NCBI RefSeq assembly: GCF_001411555.2
Contig: NW_023340296.1
Span: 1 to 64,000 of the forward strand
Length of the DNA: 64,000 nt
From: Juglans regia
Lineage: Eukaryota > Streptophyta > Magnoliopsida > Fagales > Juglandaceae
Reading direction: 5' to 3'
Shown here in pieces: positions 47,563 through 59,399 of this stretch. The position numbers and the translations under genes are program-made. The notes under the pieces were generated by a model. The model did no database searches and was not told the DNA's origin. It saw only the letters and a program-made list of their open reading frames with translations. Each line of letters opens with the position of its first letter. Position 1 is the first letter of the stretch.

Positions 47563-48830
47563 ATGGAGGAAAGACTTGCAAAAATGGAAGAGATAATAAA
47601 GAGGCTTACCACAGAGGTTGACTCACTGGGAAAGAAGAATGAGGCTCACAAGTCACGAAATGGACAGTCGGGAGAGGATGCAACACCCAGTCAGGTTGAC
47701 AGGGTAAAGATGGAGGTGAACAATGCGGGTGTTGGAAAGGGCCACAAGGAGGATGAAGAAACAAAGAAGCTGCACCATGACGTGCGCAACCTGATGGATA
47801 AATATGAGGAGATGAAAAAAAGATAGGAACTTCTTCTTCGGTCGACCAGTTGCTGTCCAGCACAAATCTATCATTCTCTACAGAAATAATGGCAATGCCT
47901 CTACCTTCAAAATTCAAAATCCCGTCGGTAGATCTATATGACGGCTCCAAAGATCCCATGGAGTATCTTGAAACTTTCAAAACCCATATGACGCTTCACG
48001 GATTCCCAGGAGAAATTGCATGTAGGGATTCACCTTTGACTCTAAAGGGGTCGGTGAGATAATGGTTTGGAACACTGCAACCAGGTTCAATAGACAATTT
48101 CGACGAATTGGGATGGCAATTCTTAACCCAATTTATGGCGAGTAGAAGGCGCAGAAGGCCAGTCGCGTATTTACTGACTGTCAAACAGAGAAATGATGAA
48201 AGCCTGAAAGCGTATTTGGCACGCTTTAACAAGGAAAGAATGACAGCTAATGATCAAGATAAGAAGATTATGCTGGCGTCATTACTCATGGGTGTTTAGC
48301 CAAGGAGCCTTTTTATGGCTGAACTGGCCAGGAAAACCCCTTCATGCTGCGAGAGTTCATGGACAGAGCCGACTATTTTGTAAATACTGAGGATACACTT
48401 ATTGCCCTAACAATCCGTGATGAAGGAAGGAGCGAACAGGAACCTGGAGGAAGTCAGAGGAAGGACAGATAAAGGGGTCAGAAGGCAAGAAGAGTCCAAC
48501 AGAACCAGAGGCATGATAGCAATTTGAGAAGATATAACGACGGTAATATACACTACTCCACCACACATAACCGAGATAAATAAATAAATAAAAAGAAGAA
48601 GAAGAAGAAGAAGAAGAACCAGCCAACAGTAACGAGCGACAAACCGAGAAGTACTGCACTTATCACAAAACATGGGGGCACAAAACTGAGGACTGCCACA
48701 ACCTAAAAGGAAAAATAGAAGATATGAAAGGCAATAGCAAATTAGAATGCCTGGTCGCCCAGAACACTACCCTCAGCACGATGTACAAACGACTGAAAAA
48801 TCGAGCACAAAAAATGAAGGAGTGAGAGCC
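47563..48830 (+). pseudogene. Gypsy gag, broken
   Basis: In order: a coiled-coil N-terminus (MEERLAKMEEIIKRL, 47563-47826), the gag entry PSVDLYDGSKDPMEYLETFK (47885-48062), RRRRPVAYLLTVKQRNDESL and YLARFNKERMTANDQDKKIM (48108-48299), then a zinc knuckle of the CTYHKTWGHKTEDC kind (about 48650-48695) and a Lys-rich tail to 48823. Stops near 47824, 48059 and 48297 split it. A GAA microsatellite (48593-48617) has expanded within. Confidence 0.85.
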
Positions 48831-48899
48831 CTAGGCAACAGAAATCACCGAGAAGAGAGAGGAGGTCACATAAACCTTGTGACCGAAGATTGAGAGCGG

Positions 48900-49268
48900 A
48901 TGATAGCCACAGAAACCCACTTTTGGGTGAAATACATACGATTGCTGGGGGGTATGCATGAGGTGGCCCGACTTCCTAAAGTTTATAATGTGGAGAGACC
49001 CATCAAGCAACCTCGAGTACAGACATCCCCCACAATATCTTTTGGCGAAGATGATTGCCGAGGGGTTGTGTATCGCCATGGTGATGCCTTGGTGGTAACA
49101 ATGCTGGTGGCAAATTTTACCACGAGCAGGAGTCACAGCCTTGCCTTTGGAAGAGGAAGAAGCCATGGAGTAATGAAAGAAATCACGAAGAGGAAAAAAG
49201 AAGAGAGAAAGAACTCAGAAAGGAGGGCACGAACTCAAAAAGGAGAAGAAGAAACACGAAAGAGGTAG
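48900..49268 (+). pseudogene. truncated Gypsy protease start fused to unrelated tail
   Basis: The frame reads GGMHEVARLPKVYNVERPIK, then ISFGEDDCRGVVYRHGDALV and VTMLVANFTT. This is the entry of the gag-pol protease region (ISF...D..GI..PH.DALVV...IANF), but it stops before the catalytic DNGSSAD site. It then passes into a Lys/Arg/Glu-rich run near 49180-49268. Pol is therefore lost at this point. Confidence 0.75.
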
Positions 49269-50204
49269 AAGCTCGAAAGGGGAGGGAAAACAAGAGCCCG
49301 AGGGACATTAAATAGGAGTGAGGTGACTGTTGACGCATCCGAGGAATGGAAAGGAAACGAAGCCCTGCCATGTCTCGAAAAATGAAACGATGCTTAGATT
49401 CAAGTCCCATCACACCATGTGTAATGAGACTTCACGGGATAACTGGAGAGGACATCCCAAACGAATAGCCCCCCACATGGGCCTGGGCCTTTGATCTAGT
49501 CTAGAGCATGTTCCATTACCAAAAAGCCCATTATTATTATCAGGGGAACCCAGCCCACTACAAATACCGACTGGATAACCACCCAGTCGCAATAAAGGAT
49601 AAGAACAATTGTTATTATCACCTACGGAACAAAGGCAGTTCAGAGAGCTCCATATAAGGGAGGAACCCAAGTACGTAAAAGGGATCTAATTTTTTGGTAT
49701 TAGAGAGAATATTTTCAGCCATTGACTTAGGCATTGGAGACATTATCTCGAACCCCCAAGCCGTCTTTGCTCTTTGGTTGCTAGTGATCGTGCTGCAGTA
49801 GTGGTGTAACACGTCCACAACAGGGTGTGTTAAGGGAATAGGGGAAGCAATATGGGATTCAGAGGAAGGACAAGGAGGCTCTACCATTGAAGAAAAAAAT
49901 TTGAAGTTAGTCAGTGGCTCTTGATGCCATGTTAAGAAATTGAGTTTGGCTAAATAATTTATGGCACACATACGATGAGGCCTTTTCATTAATATAGAAG
50001 TTGTTATAAAAAACATATTTATGGACTATGACTCTAAACATACAATGAGAATACGATAGAAATAAGGGAAATAAGGACTACTTGACTACTGACTCTAGTT
50101 GTGATTTATCCATTTCACCCACATTCTTCTCCAACTGAAATCATTTTCCAGAGGTGCTGAGTAATCATGGTTGAATTGCCACTTGGAATATTATCCTTGA
50201 GGCT

Positions 50205-50440
50205 GCCAGACGAGACTTAGCTTAGGGAGAATTAACAGAGATCTAGATCATATACTGAGGTTTATTTTATGCTTTTGATAGGAAGATATTTGATAAATTT
50301 TAATAAATACTTTCGCAATCTCCCTTATTTTTTATTAAAGTACGTTTTATTTTATGAAAGGAAATCTTTTGTACATAGCGCTTTATTAAAAAGAAAAATT
50401 TTAAAGGCGAGTAGCATTTTGATCTTCTTCTTGATTCTTC
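50205..50440 (+). mobile_element. LTR remnant, right part
   Basis: CCAGACGAGACTTAGCTTAG and GCGCTTTATTAAAAAGAAAA match the 3' end of the LTR at 39016-41775 (GACAAGACTTGACC and the same GCGCTTTATTAAAAAGAAAA), continuing the block interrupted at 43818. Confidence 0.65.
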
Positions 50441-51155
50441 TTCTTCTTGCTGCTGTTGATTTTTTTTTACACATGTTGCGCATGGGGAAGATGGGCCTCA
50501 ACTGCTTGGCCGCATGAAGCCCTGTATCATTTTGGTTATAATTAACACATGTTAATCGTCTGACCTGATGGTTAAATGACTTTTTACTAATGCTATTTTA
50601 TTTTCTATAAATAAGGGGTCCCACAAATATATTTTCTATTTTATTTTATTCTTGTCATTTTTTTTTAAAGTTTTGATTATTTTATATTGGGTTTGATATG
50701 CACCTAAAATATATTTAAAAAAATATTAATAAAAATTGACGTTGTTATATCTTGAAATTAGACTGTAAAGAAGCCGAGCGAATGTTCTAATTTGGATGCG
50801 GTGAAATTCTACTTTAAGAAAAAGGTCTATCACAACTTATCTTAATTACATATCAGATTCTCTTGTTTAAAAAAAAAATTACATATCAGATTCTCTCTTT
50901 CTAAATTATTTTTGTTATTTTCTTAGTTCACTAGTTTACAAACCATATTGCTAAAGTATTTTTGTTATTGAAACTGCAAGTATTTCTAATATGGTTTTTT
51001 TTTTTTTTCGCATTGAAACACCGTTGTAATTTTATTTCTATATTGATATAAAGGGGGTGAGGTAGGTGATCGAATTGATCACTCGACATCTCTCGTGAGA
51101 GAAGAGACAAATACAATGAGTAGTTTTCAAGGTCATAATTGGCACGATTGTTGTG

Positions 51156-51194
<39 letters not shown>

Positions 51195-51806
51195 TATATA
51201 CACTAGGGAAAGGTCACGGGTGCGTTAGTTTCAGAGTGCACCTGACATAATGATTTAAATTAAAAAAAAAATAAAAAAGTCAGTAGCTTATTTGTCTGGA
51301 AAAAGAAAATACAAGGTTAGAGAAAGACAAAAAATAAGATTAAAAAAAAATCTAAACTTTAACAAAGTATGAGCATTGGTCTGCATCCATATTGGATTAT
51401 CTATTTACTCTCTATATAATAATAAAATATTATTAATTTTTTATTTTAAAAAGATTGAAACAAAAAGAAAAGAAAATGAGTACACTATCAAAATAAAAAG
51501 GACATGAAAAAGATACGTCAATTCATGAGTGCCGTAGGGCTATTAAGGATCTTTTGGTAAAACATGATCTTTCATTAAATTCTACATGGGAGCTACACGT
51601 CAAATGGTCAAGGGTTTTAAGGACCTTTTGGTAAAACAAGATCATTCGTTAAATTCTACAAAGGAGTTACACGCCCAATGATCAAAATTTTTAAGGGTCT
51701 TTTAGTAAAATATGACTTAATGGACTTTACGGAAAAACAAGAAAAATTAACAAAAAATAACAAAAGTTATTATTCATAATTATATAGTCATTTATTATAA
51801 TAGAGT

Positions 51807-51841
<35 letters not shown>

Positions 51842-51972
51842 CGAGTTTCTTTTTAGGAAAAGGCTTCCATAATTCAAATATCGAAAATTTATGGCATCTT
51901 AAAAAACTTAGTTTTGTGGAGACTCTAATTGAAATCATTTCTAATTGTTTTGTGGAGAAAAAAATAATACTA
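50441..51972. other. AT-rich, no gene; TA microsatellites
   Basis: TA runs lie at about 51158-51188 and 51808-51838. A 74-bp tandem repeat is listed separately. No coding motif was seen. Confidence 0.6.
51547..51725. repeat. 74-bp tandem repeat, about 2.4 units
   Basis: Units begin at 51547, 51621 and 51695 with GG(A/G)(T/C)CTTTTGGTAAAAC or close variants, and contain ATTAAATTCTACA and GGAG.TACACG. Imperfect. Confidence 0.8.
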
Positions 51973-52165
51973 AGGTGCTGTTTGGATAGTGAATTAAGAT
52001 GAGATGAAAATTGAATAAAATATTGTCAGAATATTAGTTTTTAATATTATTATTGTTTTGAGAATTGAAAAAGTTGAATTGTTTATTATATTTTGTAGAA
52101 ATTTGAAAAAGTTGTAATGATGAAATGAGATGAGATGAAATATTTTCACTATCCAAATGGGGCCT
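51973..52165. mobile_element. MITE with TTTGGATAGTGA terminal inverted repeats
   Basis: The left end AGGTGCTGTTTGGATAGTGA and right end TCACTATCCAAATGGGGCCT are inverted repeats with a few mismatches. The interior ATTGAATAAAATATTGTCAG and GTTGAATTGTTTATTATA is shared with three or more copies in the window. No ORF. The TSD is unclear. Confidence 0.75.
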
Positions 52166-52532
52166 AATTAATATTTATGCGGAAGTCCTTACTACTCAAA
52201 AATCTGAAATAATTGATGGATAACATGAAATTGTAATTAGACCGTTTAATTGTAAGTCCCTCTAACGTCATGCATTTGCACAGAATATGTGGTTTAAAAT
52301 TTTGATATAGTTGTTATTTAGATGGAGCACAAAATCCCCGTGCAATAAGCATTTTTGTATTTATATATATCATATTGCTCAAACAAAATTTGGTTTATTT
52401 TGGTTGAGCTTTTTCATCGGAATAGTATTTTATCATCTTGTTTTAAACATCCTTCCATTAATATCTTCAAATTCTCCAAATCCCAAACTCAAGCTGTCTT
52501 TTTTTAGTTGTGAGACATTCTTTGATATGGCT

Positions 52533-55068
52533 TAAGGGTGTTCATCCGGGTTCCAGACCGGGTATCCGGGTATACCCGGACCGGAACCCAGGTATCAAAC
52601 CCAGGTCGGGTTTTGGCCCGGATATACCCAGGTTATCACCCGGGACGGAACCCGGATGATCCGGGTTTTTACAACCCGGCAATCCAAGTTCCGGATTTCA
52701 ACCCGGATTTTTTTTTTGCCTTTAGTATTTAATATTTTTCAACCAAATTTTTTTTTTTGTTTATCTAAAAGCCTATATTCTAGTACAATTGTTCTAAGAA
52801 AAAATGTTGACAAAGATATTTTTATATTTAAAACAATTATTGCCTTTTTAGCTATATATGCATCTTAAAATAATTCAATATTTATCATGTAAAATGCATG
52901 CAATAATGCAATTCACTACATATTAAATTACATTACATTATAAAATAAAAAATTACAACATATAAAATTAAAAACATATAAAAATTACATATCAAAAGTG
53001 GATTGTAAAATTATATATCAAAATTACATGCAATAACATAAACTTCTTCTGTATTGAGTGAAGGCTTGAAATCTCCATTCCTAGCAACATTAAATTCTGC
53101 CAAATAAAAAACAAGAGAAAAACAGTATATTATTTCAATAAATAGTATTAATTGAATTCAAGCAATAAGCAATAAACTTGTATAACCCATGTTGAACTAA
53201 ATGCAACTTAAATTCATGTTGAAATGATTCCACTGCGTTATTTGTTCATCTGGTTCTGGTGTTGATCATGAAGATTATGATGGTTTCTTAGAATATCTGG
53301 GTCCAAATGCTTCTCTTCTTTTTTCTTCAATTTTCTTCCATAAAATCTTTAAGGTGAGTTTGAAAAGTAGTCTTCTACATCATCAATCTTTGGTGCATTC
53401 TCTATGGATGAGGGGTACTGGAGAATGTAGTCTTAGGGTTTCCTTCACAATGGCTTGCAAGTAAGGAAGATTTGGGACAAAATAGCAAGGTATTCCTTTT
53501 GCTCTACCTACCATGGCAAACCTTAAGTCACTCACCTATTTATCAACTATGAACATAAGGCCTTAAATTTGGGCTATCCTATAAAGATGTTGTATTAGCA
53601 TATTGTAGTGTTAATGTGATTATTATTATTATTATTCTTATTTTCAGTTGCATGAGGTTGAAACTTGTAATAGATATTTTTCATTATAAATTAATCAAAA
53701 AGAAATACTTTGTATATTCCTTTCTAGCTACATGATGAATCCATCATTTCATGTTCGATATCCACATAATTATTGAAATTATCAAAAATCTTTACATGCA
53801 CCGATAAAATGGCATTCCATGATCTATGCATCACACATTCAAACTACAGATCTCTCTCTGATATTTACAACCCATCATTTTAGACCTTTTGGACTCCCTT
53901 TTAATGATCGAAGATGAAGATCAAATCTGTTTTAGTTACTCCTTTCTGTACAAATATTATTTATTCTATTCTATAAATTTAATCATATATGATACATGAA
54001 ATGGACTACATAACAATCCACCAGTTATAATTATTTGAGCAAAAAAAATATTTTTCTGTGTTGATTCAATAATTTTCTCCTTTCTCTCATCAATCCAACA
54101 TTGGAATCATTTACAGGTTCCAAATCATTAATCTAAAAATCCCACATTTAGCTATTCTATTGTTTTTTTTCCTGATCTTATCAAAATTTATCTAAAAATC
54201 TAATTTTTTTTTTTCCAAACTCCACCCAAAAACACAACTAATTTTTAAAAAATAATCTAGAAAAATCAAATATACCACATCCTAAAAACCATTTCTTCCA
54301 AATCATAACAAATCTTCATTATATATATATATATATGTTTTCGGATATAACAGATCTAAACAAATCATAAACAGATACTCAAACATTCAAACAGATCTAA
54401 CCCATAAAAATACTCCTCAAACATTCAAACATTATCATAAAAAAAAAAAACCTAAAATCAACAAAGAGAGAACAAAAAGAGGGATGAAAGAAAAATACCC
54501 AAATGGAAATACGTTCTAATCTCTTGGATCCCAAGCTCAAGCACTTCCACCATTCGGCATCGTAGATGGCAGAGAGGGAGATAGAGCAGATGAGAGAGTG
54601 ATTTCGGGAGGGGCTAGGGTTTCGCAGACGCAGAGCAGAGAGAGAGAGATAGAGCAGATGAGAGAGTGATTTCAGGAGGGGCTAGGGCATTGCAAAAGCA
54701 GAGCAGAGCGAGAGAAAGAGCAGATGAGAGAAACGAATCGGGGGGAGGGAGGCGTAGGGCATCGACTTCGCAGAGGAGAGAGAGAGAGAGAGACAGAGAG
54801 AGAGACAGAGTAGATGAGAGACTTGAGAGTGTTATTCGAGGGGGTGGGTAGGGGCTTAACGATGGGTTTTATATCTAAACCCAGGTACCGGGTTTAAAAC
54901 TGGTACCGGGTGTAAAAACCCGCATCCGGGCCGGATAGGCCCGGGTTCAAGAAAGCGGGTACCGGCCTGCAGTTATTCCGGGCCGAAACCCATAACCGGA
55001 ACCCGGTTATCGGATAACCGGGTTCCGGACCGGGCCGGGAAAAAACCCGGCTCGGATGAACAGTCTTA
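52533..55068. mobile_element. non-autonomous hAT-type DNA transposon with CCGGGT palindromic ends
   Basis: ATATGGCT at 52525-52532 and 55069-55076 is a perfect 8-bp TSD, the hAT length. The terminal inverted repeats are TAAGGGTGTTCATCCG and its reverse with 14 of 16 matches. About 150-200 bp at each end is packed with CCGGGT/ACCCGG words, many of them palindromic, next to an ordinary AT-rich interior. No transposase ORF or hATC motif was found, so it is non-autonomous or its gene is beyond recognition. GA-rich tandem repeats lie in the right interior. Confidence 0.85.
54565..54840. repeat. GA-rich tandem repeat, about 68-bp unit
   Basis: ATAGAGCAGATGAGAGAGTG begins at 54581 and 54649, each followed by ATTTC.GGAGGGGCTAGGG. 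A third, weaker unit follows. Pure GA runs follow at 54775-54810. Inside the hAT-type element. Confidence 0.75.
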
Positions 55069-55076
55069 ATATGGCT

Positions 55077-56888
55077 ATGGCATGTATGAAGGTTGTTAGG
55101 ACTGATCCTATCACTTTATTTATCGGTATAAAAGTAATGCATACGAACAAAGCGTTTGATTGGTTGGTATTCTCCTCCTAATAGGGGAAAGGAAAATGAT
55201 ACCATGCCCCTTGAATTTGCTCGATATAAAAGGATTGGAGAAGGTAGAGAAGTGATCTAAATATGAAATCACTACTTGTTTAAAACGTTTAAGTTGATGA
55301 GTAGACGTAAATTTTGTTATTTGTATTATATTCTTAATACTCTTCGTCAAGTGTTAGCCAATCCCTATTAATTACTTAGCCAAACATGTGAAATCTTTAA
55401 TTAAATAGGACGGAGAGTTTAAACTGATTGAAAGATGTAGATTTAATTATTTGTATTAATTATATTCTTAACCCCCAACAATCCATATTTACAGTTAATT
55501 AGTACGATGCACATAAAGAAAAAAAAAATGAGTGGATATTGATCCCGACCCATTCCCATTTTCCTTGTAAAAATTTATAATTAGGGGGAGTCACCTTGAT
55601 TAATAATTTTGATACGGTCTGTATGGTAGACTGCTTTGCAATGATTGAAATTATGATAAGCAAAATGCGTTGCATTTTAATATCTTATAAGAATGATCGA
55701 TACTCAACAAAGGAGAAGTTAAAGAAGAAAATTGACCGAAATAGCATCGTGTGTGGCCAATGCTGCAAATGTGCATCGTTGAAATTAGGGTTGAGTGGGC
55801 AACATGTGTTTGTAATTTTGTGTATGTTTCTTCATGGAGTGGTGGATATAAGGAGTCTACTAGGTGTATAAGGTAATAGTCATTTTCTTAACCGTTAAGA
55901 AAAAATCATTTTTTTAAAAAAAAATTAAATGCATGAAGCGGTCAAAATAAGGGACAAAAGGCATGGTAACTTATTTTTTAGTCACCTATAACATTTATTC
56001 ACAAGTTATTTATACTCCACATGAACACACCTTTTGGCTTTTACCATCCAATAAAGCCAGAAATCACTCAGTTGAGATGGATGAAAGAGGTTTGGCTATG
56101 ATTCTTCTGTAGAATTAGAAGGTCCACAACGGGCAATGCTTGTACAGGGACAATCACTATCTTATCTTGACAACTTTGACAGAGCAACACCTGTGTACAG
56201 CTATATATGTCGTTCTGTATTTCAAAGATTAGTTATGCCAGGCTGCCAAATTGAGCATACCAACCAACCATTTGTTTGTCCGTCTTGATTAAAATATATT
56301 CCACATTTGATAATGGAATGGATATCATGTTGGCCAGTTTCGGGTACGTAACAATGAGAGCGAGTAGGATCAGTTGGATTTTACTGAGAGGGTCCTTGAA
56401 ATGCCTATTCAATTATCAAGAATATATACTGCATGCGCGCGAGTGCGAGCCACATGAGCCACTCATATGCACAAAACACAATGTTTTGCAGTTGCTAAAA
56501 GCTCACTTTCTAATGCAAGATTGAGAGGAACACTTCTTACGGCAATCATTTTTCAAATCAAATTCAATTTTTAAGCTCATTTTCTAATGTTTTGCGCGCA
56601 GTTGCTGACTTCCTCCCTTTGCGGGAATCACGTTGGCCGGTCTGCAGAGGTCCTTCAAAATATTATTTACAGATCCAAATCTGAGCAGCCATGACCAAAC
56701 TCATTTTATAAGTAAACAACTACAAATTTGCCAATTCAGCATATATATAATATTCCAATTAAATTTCGGTGACAACTTGATGGCTTTGAGTTTTTTTCGT
56801 TTTCTTCTTTATGGTGATAAAACAAAAAGGAAAAAGGAAGCCCGTTTACCAAGCAACGCTAAAATTGTGAAAACAATGGCAGACCCTA
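55077..56888. other. no supported gene
   Basis: The longest plus-strand ORF here (55596-55871, 91 codons, Cys-rich CGQCCKCASLKLG in its middle) has no family motif that I recognise and no neighbouring exon signals. The rest is AT-rich unique-looking sequence. Confidence 0.45.
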
Positions 56889-57070
56889 AGGCCTATTTGG
56901 ATAAGAAAATAATTTTTTTAAATTTTCACATAAAATATAATAAATAATTTAACTTTTTTAAATTTTAAAATAATAATAATATTAAAAAATAATATTCTAA
57001 CAATATTTTATTTAATTTTTAATTTTCATCTAAAACTATCTCATGTCATTTCATTATTTAAACGGGGCCT
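56889..57070. mobile_element. MITE, same family as 51973-52165
   Basis: The ends AGGCCTATTTGGATA and TATTTAAACGGGGCCT are imperfect inverted repeats. The interior TAATAATAATATTAAAAAAT and CTATCTCATGTCATTTC match the other copies in reverse orientation. The TSD is not resolved. Confidence 0.7.
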
Positions 57071-57339
57071 AAGTCCCACATGTCAACTTGAACCCAATAA
57101 TGTAGTAGCCTTTGCATTAAAAAAATTCATATTCTTTAATTTCAATTCTCAATCTTCTTTAATATTATATTTTTCATCTTTAATTCTAAATCACTGTATT
57201 TCAAATATATAAACATAAATATATTTTTATATATTACAAATTGTGTATATATAAATATATACAAGTAAATTTTTTAGACTTATATATTCACAAATTATAC
57301 ACTATAAAAATCAAGTAATTTTTAAATTAAAGTCATATT

Positions 57340-57659
57340 TAATTTAAATTTACAATTAACGTTAGAATGTTAGTAATTGACGTTTAAATATTAGCGCAAA
57401 ACATTTTACGTTCGAACGTTAATTACTAACGTTCGAACGTTGGCACCAAAACATTTCACATTTGCACGTAAGTAGCCACAATGTTCGAACGTATATATGA
57501 CGTTCGAACGTAAATTTTCCATACGTTTAAACGTAAAAAAAATCTCATCTGTCTTTAATGATGGTTTCCAGAAACCGTCATAGAAAAAACTTTTTAGTAA
57601 TAGTTTGGTAATTGTCACAATTTTTTAACCGTCATTAAAAAGTAATTGTGTTGTAGCAG
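57340..57659. mobile_element. terminal fragment of a CACTA-like element
   Basis: At least four GTTCGAAC palindromes (57410-57510) precede a unique end that, reversed, reads CTGCTACAACACAATTACTT and TTTTTAATGACGG, a decayed CACTACAACA terminus. It resembles the left end of the element starting at 60120 in motif and layout. Confidence 0.6.
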
Positions 57660-58640
57660 AAACCTTTGGTCAATTAAAGAATTTTATCTTTGGGTGAAAA
57701 CTAAGTGCTTGGATTTTGTTTTCTTGATGGAAACAAAATGTAGAAGGAAAAGGTAGAGGTAGTGAGGAATAAGGTGGGTTTTGACTGTAGTTTTATTGTG
57801 GAAAGTAGGGGGTTCAGTGGGGGGTGAGGCTGACTCGTATTCTATGTATCACATTTCAGTGATTTTTACCCGAGATGAAGATGCCAATCATTTCATTTTA
57901 ATTGGATGACCCTCTGCCACATCAAAGAAAAAGTGAAGGAATATTGGTTCGTGAATCCCTTGGGAACTCCACAAACATACGAGTACTGTGACCATATTTT
58001 GGTACCAAGGATATGGATAGTCCAATCCATATATAGCATCCAACGTCGACGACTTTGCCTGATCCCCTAGCTAATCGAAAATATACAAGTACAGGAAGTG
58101 GATATCGACAACATAAATAAAATAGATTAATTGCACTGCCCCCTCGAACTTGCCTATAACCCTCCTAATTCTCATTTATTTATTTATTTTATTAAAATTT
58201 TTATAATAATTTTCAAAATAATTAAGGTTCAATATTAAAATAATAATAGTATTATATGTACTTATAATTGTATTTATATTTTTATTTATGAGACTCATTT
58301 TATTAATTTTTTTTAAATTTTATAATTTTTAACGTATCAATAATTAATATATAAAAAAATAAAATTTTTTATAAATTTTTCTTAACTACATTTAACATTT
58401 TTCTTATAATAATTAGGGAGGTTGGCGTTGTATGGTCAATGCATTCTTTATTCTCCTTCACCCTCCAAAAATCAAAACTCTATGATTACAATATATAGGG
58501 GATTAAATTTAACATGTTTCCAAGTCTATGGCCAGCTCATTCCATCAAAGTCCGACCCAACCTAGCTAAACCTTATTCCATAAATCCCCTTCCCTGATCT
58601 CCTTTCACCCGTACCCACGATACCTATCTCAGCCAGCACA
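57660..58640 (+). other. upstream region of the FLA gene
   Basis: AT-rich upstream sequence with no ORF. A candidate TATA box is annotated separately, and a pyrimidine/C-rich leader precedes the ATG. Confidence 0.6.
58491..58498 (+). promoter_or_regulatory. candidate TATA box of FLA gene
   Basis: ATATATAG lies about 150 bp before the start codon and ahead of a C-rich leader, a plausible TATA position giving a 5' UTR of roughly 115 bases. Seen in sequence only. Confidence 0.4.
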
Positions 58641-59399
58641 ATGGCAGCTTCCACACCTCTCTCTCTCATCATCCTCGTGACCCTCAACATCCAACTACTC
58701 CTCCTCCTCTCACCTCATACCCGAGCCCAAACCCCCTCAGCCCCGGCTCCAGCTCCCGCTGGCACAGTCAACTTAACAGGAATCCTCGACAAAAACGGCC
58801 AATACACCACCTTCATTGGCCTCCTCACCGAGACCCAAGTGGCCAACCAAATCGAAAACCAGCTCAACACCTCTTCTGAGGGCTTGACTGTCTTCGCTCC
58901 CACCGACAATGCCTTCAACAACCTTAAATCCGGTGCCATAAATGGCCTCAGTACCCAAGAAAAAGTACAGCTTGTTCTTTACCACGTATCGCCTAAATAC
59001 TACCGACTTGTTGATCTTCTAACGGTTACCAACCCTGTTCGTACTCAAGCTGCAGGCAACGATGGCAATTGGGGGCTTAACTTCACTGGCCACGGCAACC
59101 AAGTCAACGTGACGACCGGAATCGTTACGACACAAATCAACAATGCGCTGCGGCAACAGTTTCCTTTGGGGCTTTACCAAGTGGACATGGTGTTGTTGCC
59201 CGAGGAATTGTTTGGAGCTAAGCCTCCAGCTTCAGCACCACCACCGGCAAAAACCCCATCCACCACCTCCAACACTACGACAAACACCTCGGCCCCGGCA
59301 TCCCCTACGGAGGGTACTGGTGCGAGTGGGAGAAATGTGGTTGGGTGGGGTTTGTCTCTTGGGCTTGGGATGCTTTGCATGCAGGGAGCTCTCTCTTGA
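58641..59399 (+). CDS. FLA: fasciclin-like arabinogalactan protein, single FAS1 domain
   Basis: FLA proteins are GPI-anchored cell-wall glycoproteins. The single-FAS1 group (Arabidopsis FLA11/FLA12 and relatives) affects secondary wall and cellulose deposition. The 252 residues show a signal peptide (1 to about 29), an AG glycomodule SAPAPAPAGT (33-42), and a FAS1 domain of roughly 43-190 with the H1 box LTVFAPTDNAF (82-92), YH (114-115) and the H2 box LYQVDMVLLP (178-187). N-glycosylation sites include N44, N76, N147 and N156. A second Pro/Ser/Thr-rich region (195-222) follows, then a hydrophobic tail VGWGLSLGLGMLCM typical of a GPI signal. The frame is intronless and intact, with the first in-frame ATG after a stop-rich leader. 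A FLA11/12-type subgroup is likely but not proven without alignment. Confidence 0.95.
   Translation: MAASTPLSLIILVTLNIQLLLLLSPHTRAQTPSAPAPAPAGTVNLTGILDKNGQYTTFIGLLTETQVANQIENQLNTSSEGLTVFAPTDNAFNNLKSGAINGLSTQEKVQLVLYHVSPKYYRLVDLLTVTNPVRTQAAGNDGNWGLNFTGHGNQVNVTTGIVTTQINNALRQQFPLGLYQVDMVLLPEELFGAKPPASAPPPAKTPSTTSNTTTNTSAPASPTEGTGASGRNVVGWGLSLGLGMLCMQGALS

Larger units (their letters stand above)
47013..49822 (+). mobile_element. short Gypsy element (gag plus start of protease) with perfect TSD
   Basis: GGGTG at 47008-47012 and 49823-49827 is a perfect 5-bp TSD. The LTRs are 47013-47454 and 49444-49822, both starting TGGAGAGGACATCCC and ending GTCCACAACA. GTTGGCGTCGTCTGTGGGAT after the 5' LTR is the Gypsy primer site of the TTGGCGCCGTCTGTGGG kind. 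Inside are gag fragments and a protease start that breaks off; RT, RNase H and integrase are absent. It is inserted in the Copia element, so it is the youngest of the three layers here. Confidence 0.9.
43818..50200 (-). mobile_element. Ty1/Copia element, itself interrupted by a Gypsy element
   Basis: The LTRs are 43818-44052 (235 bp) and 49930 to about 50200, both starting TGTTAAGAAA and sharing GTTGTTATAAAAAACATA. A reversed purine tract (CGCCCCCACAAG) adjoins the left LTR. A reversed tRNA-Met-type primer site (GGCTCTTGATGCCA) adjoins the right one. On the minus strand, gag, protease-region, integrase and the very start of RT can be read; the RT core and RNase H are deleted, so RT runs straight into the LTR. 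Multiple stops are present. No clear TSD was found. Confidence 0.8.

Noticed and set aside
55596..55871. Cys-rich 91-codon plus ORF
   Set aside because: No family motif, no promoter or splice context and AT-rich codon use; not enough to call a gene.
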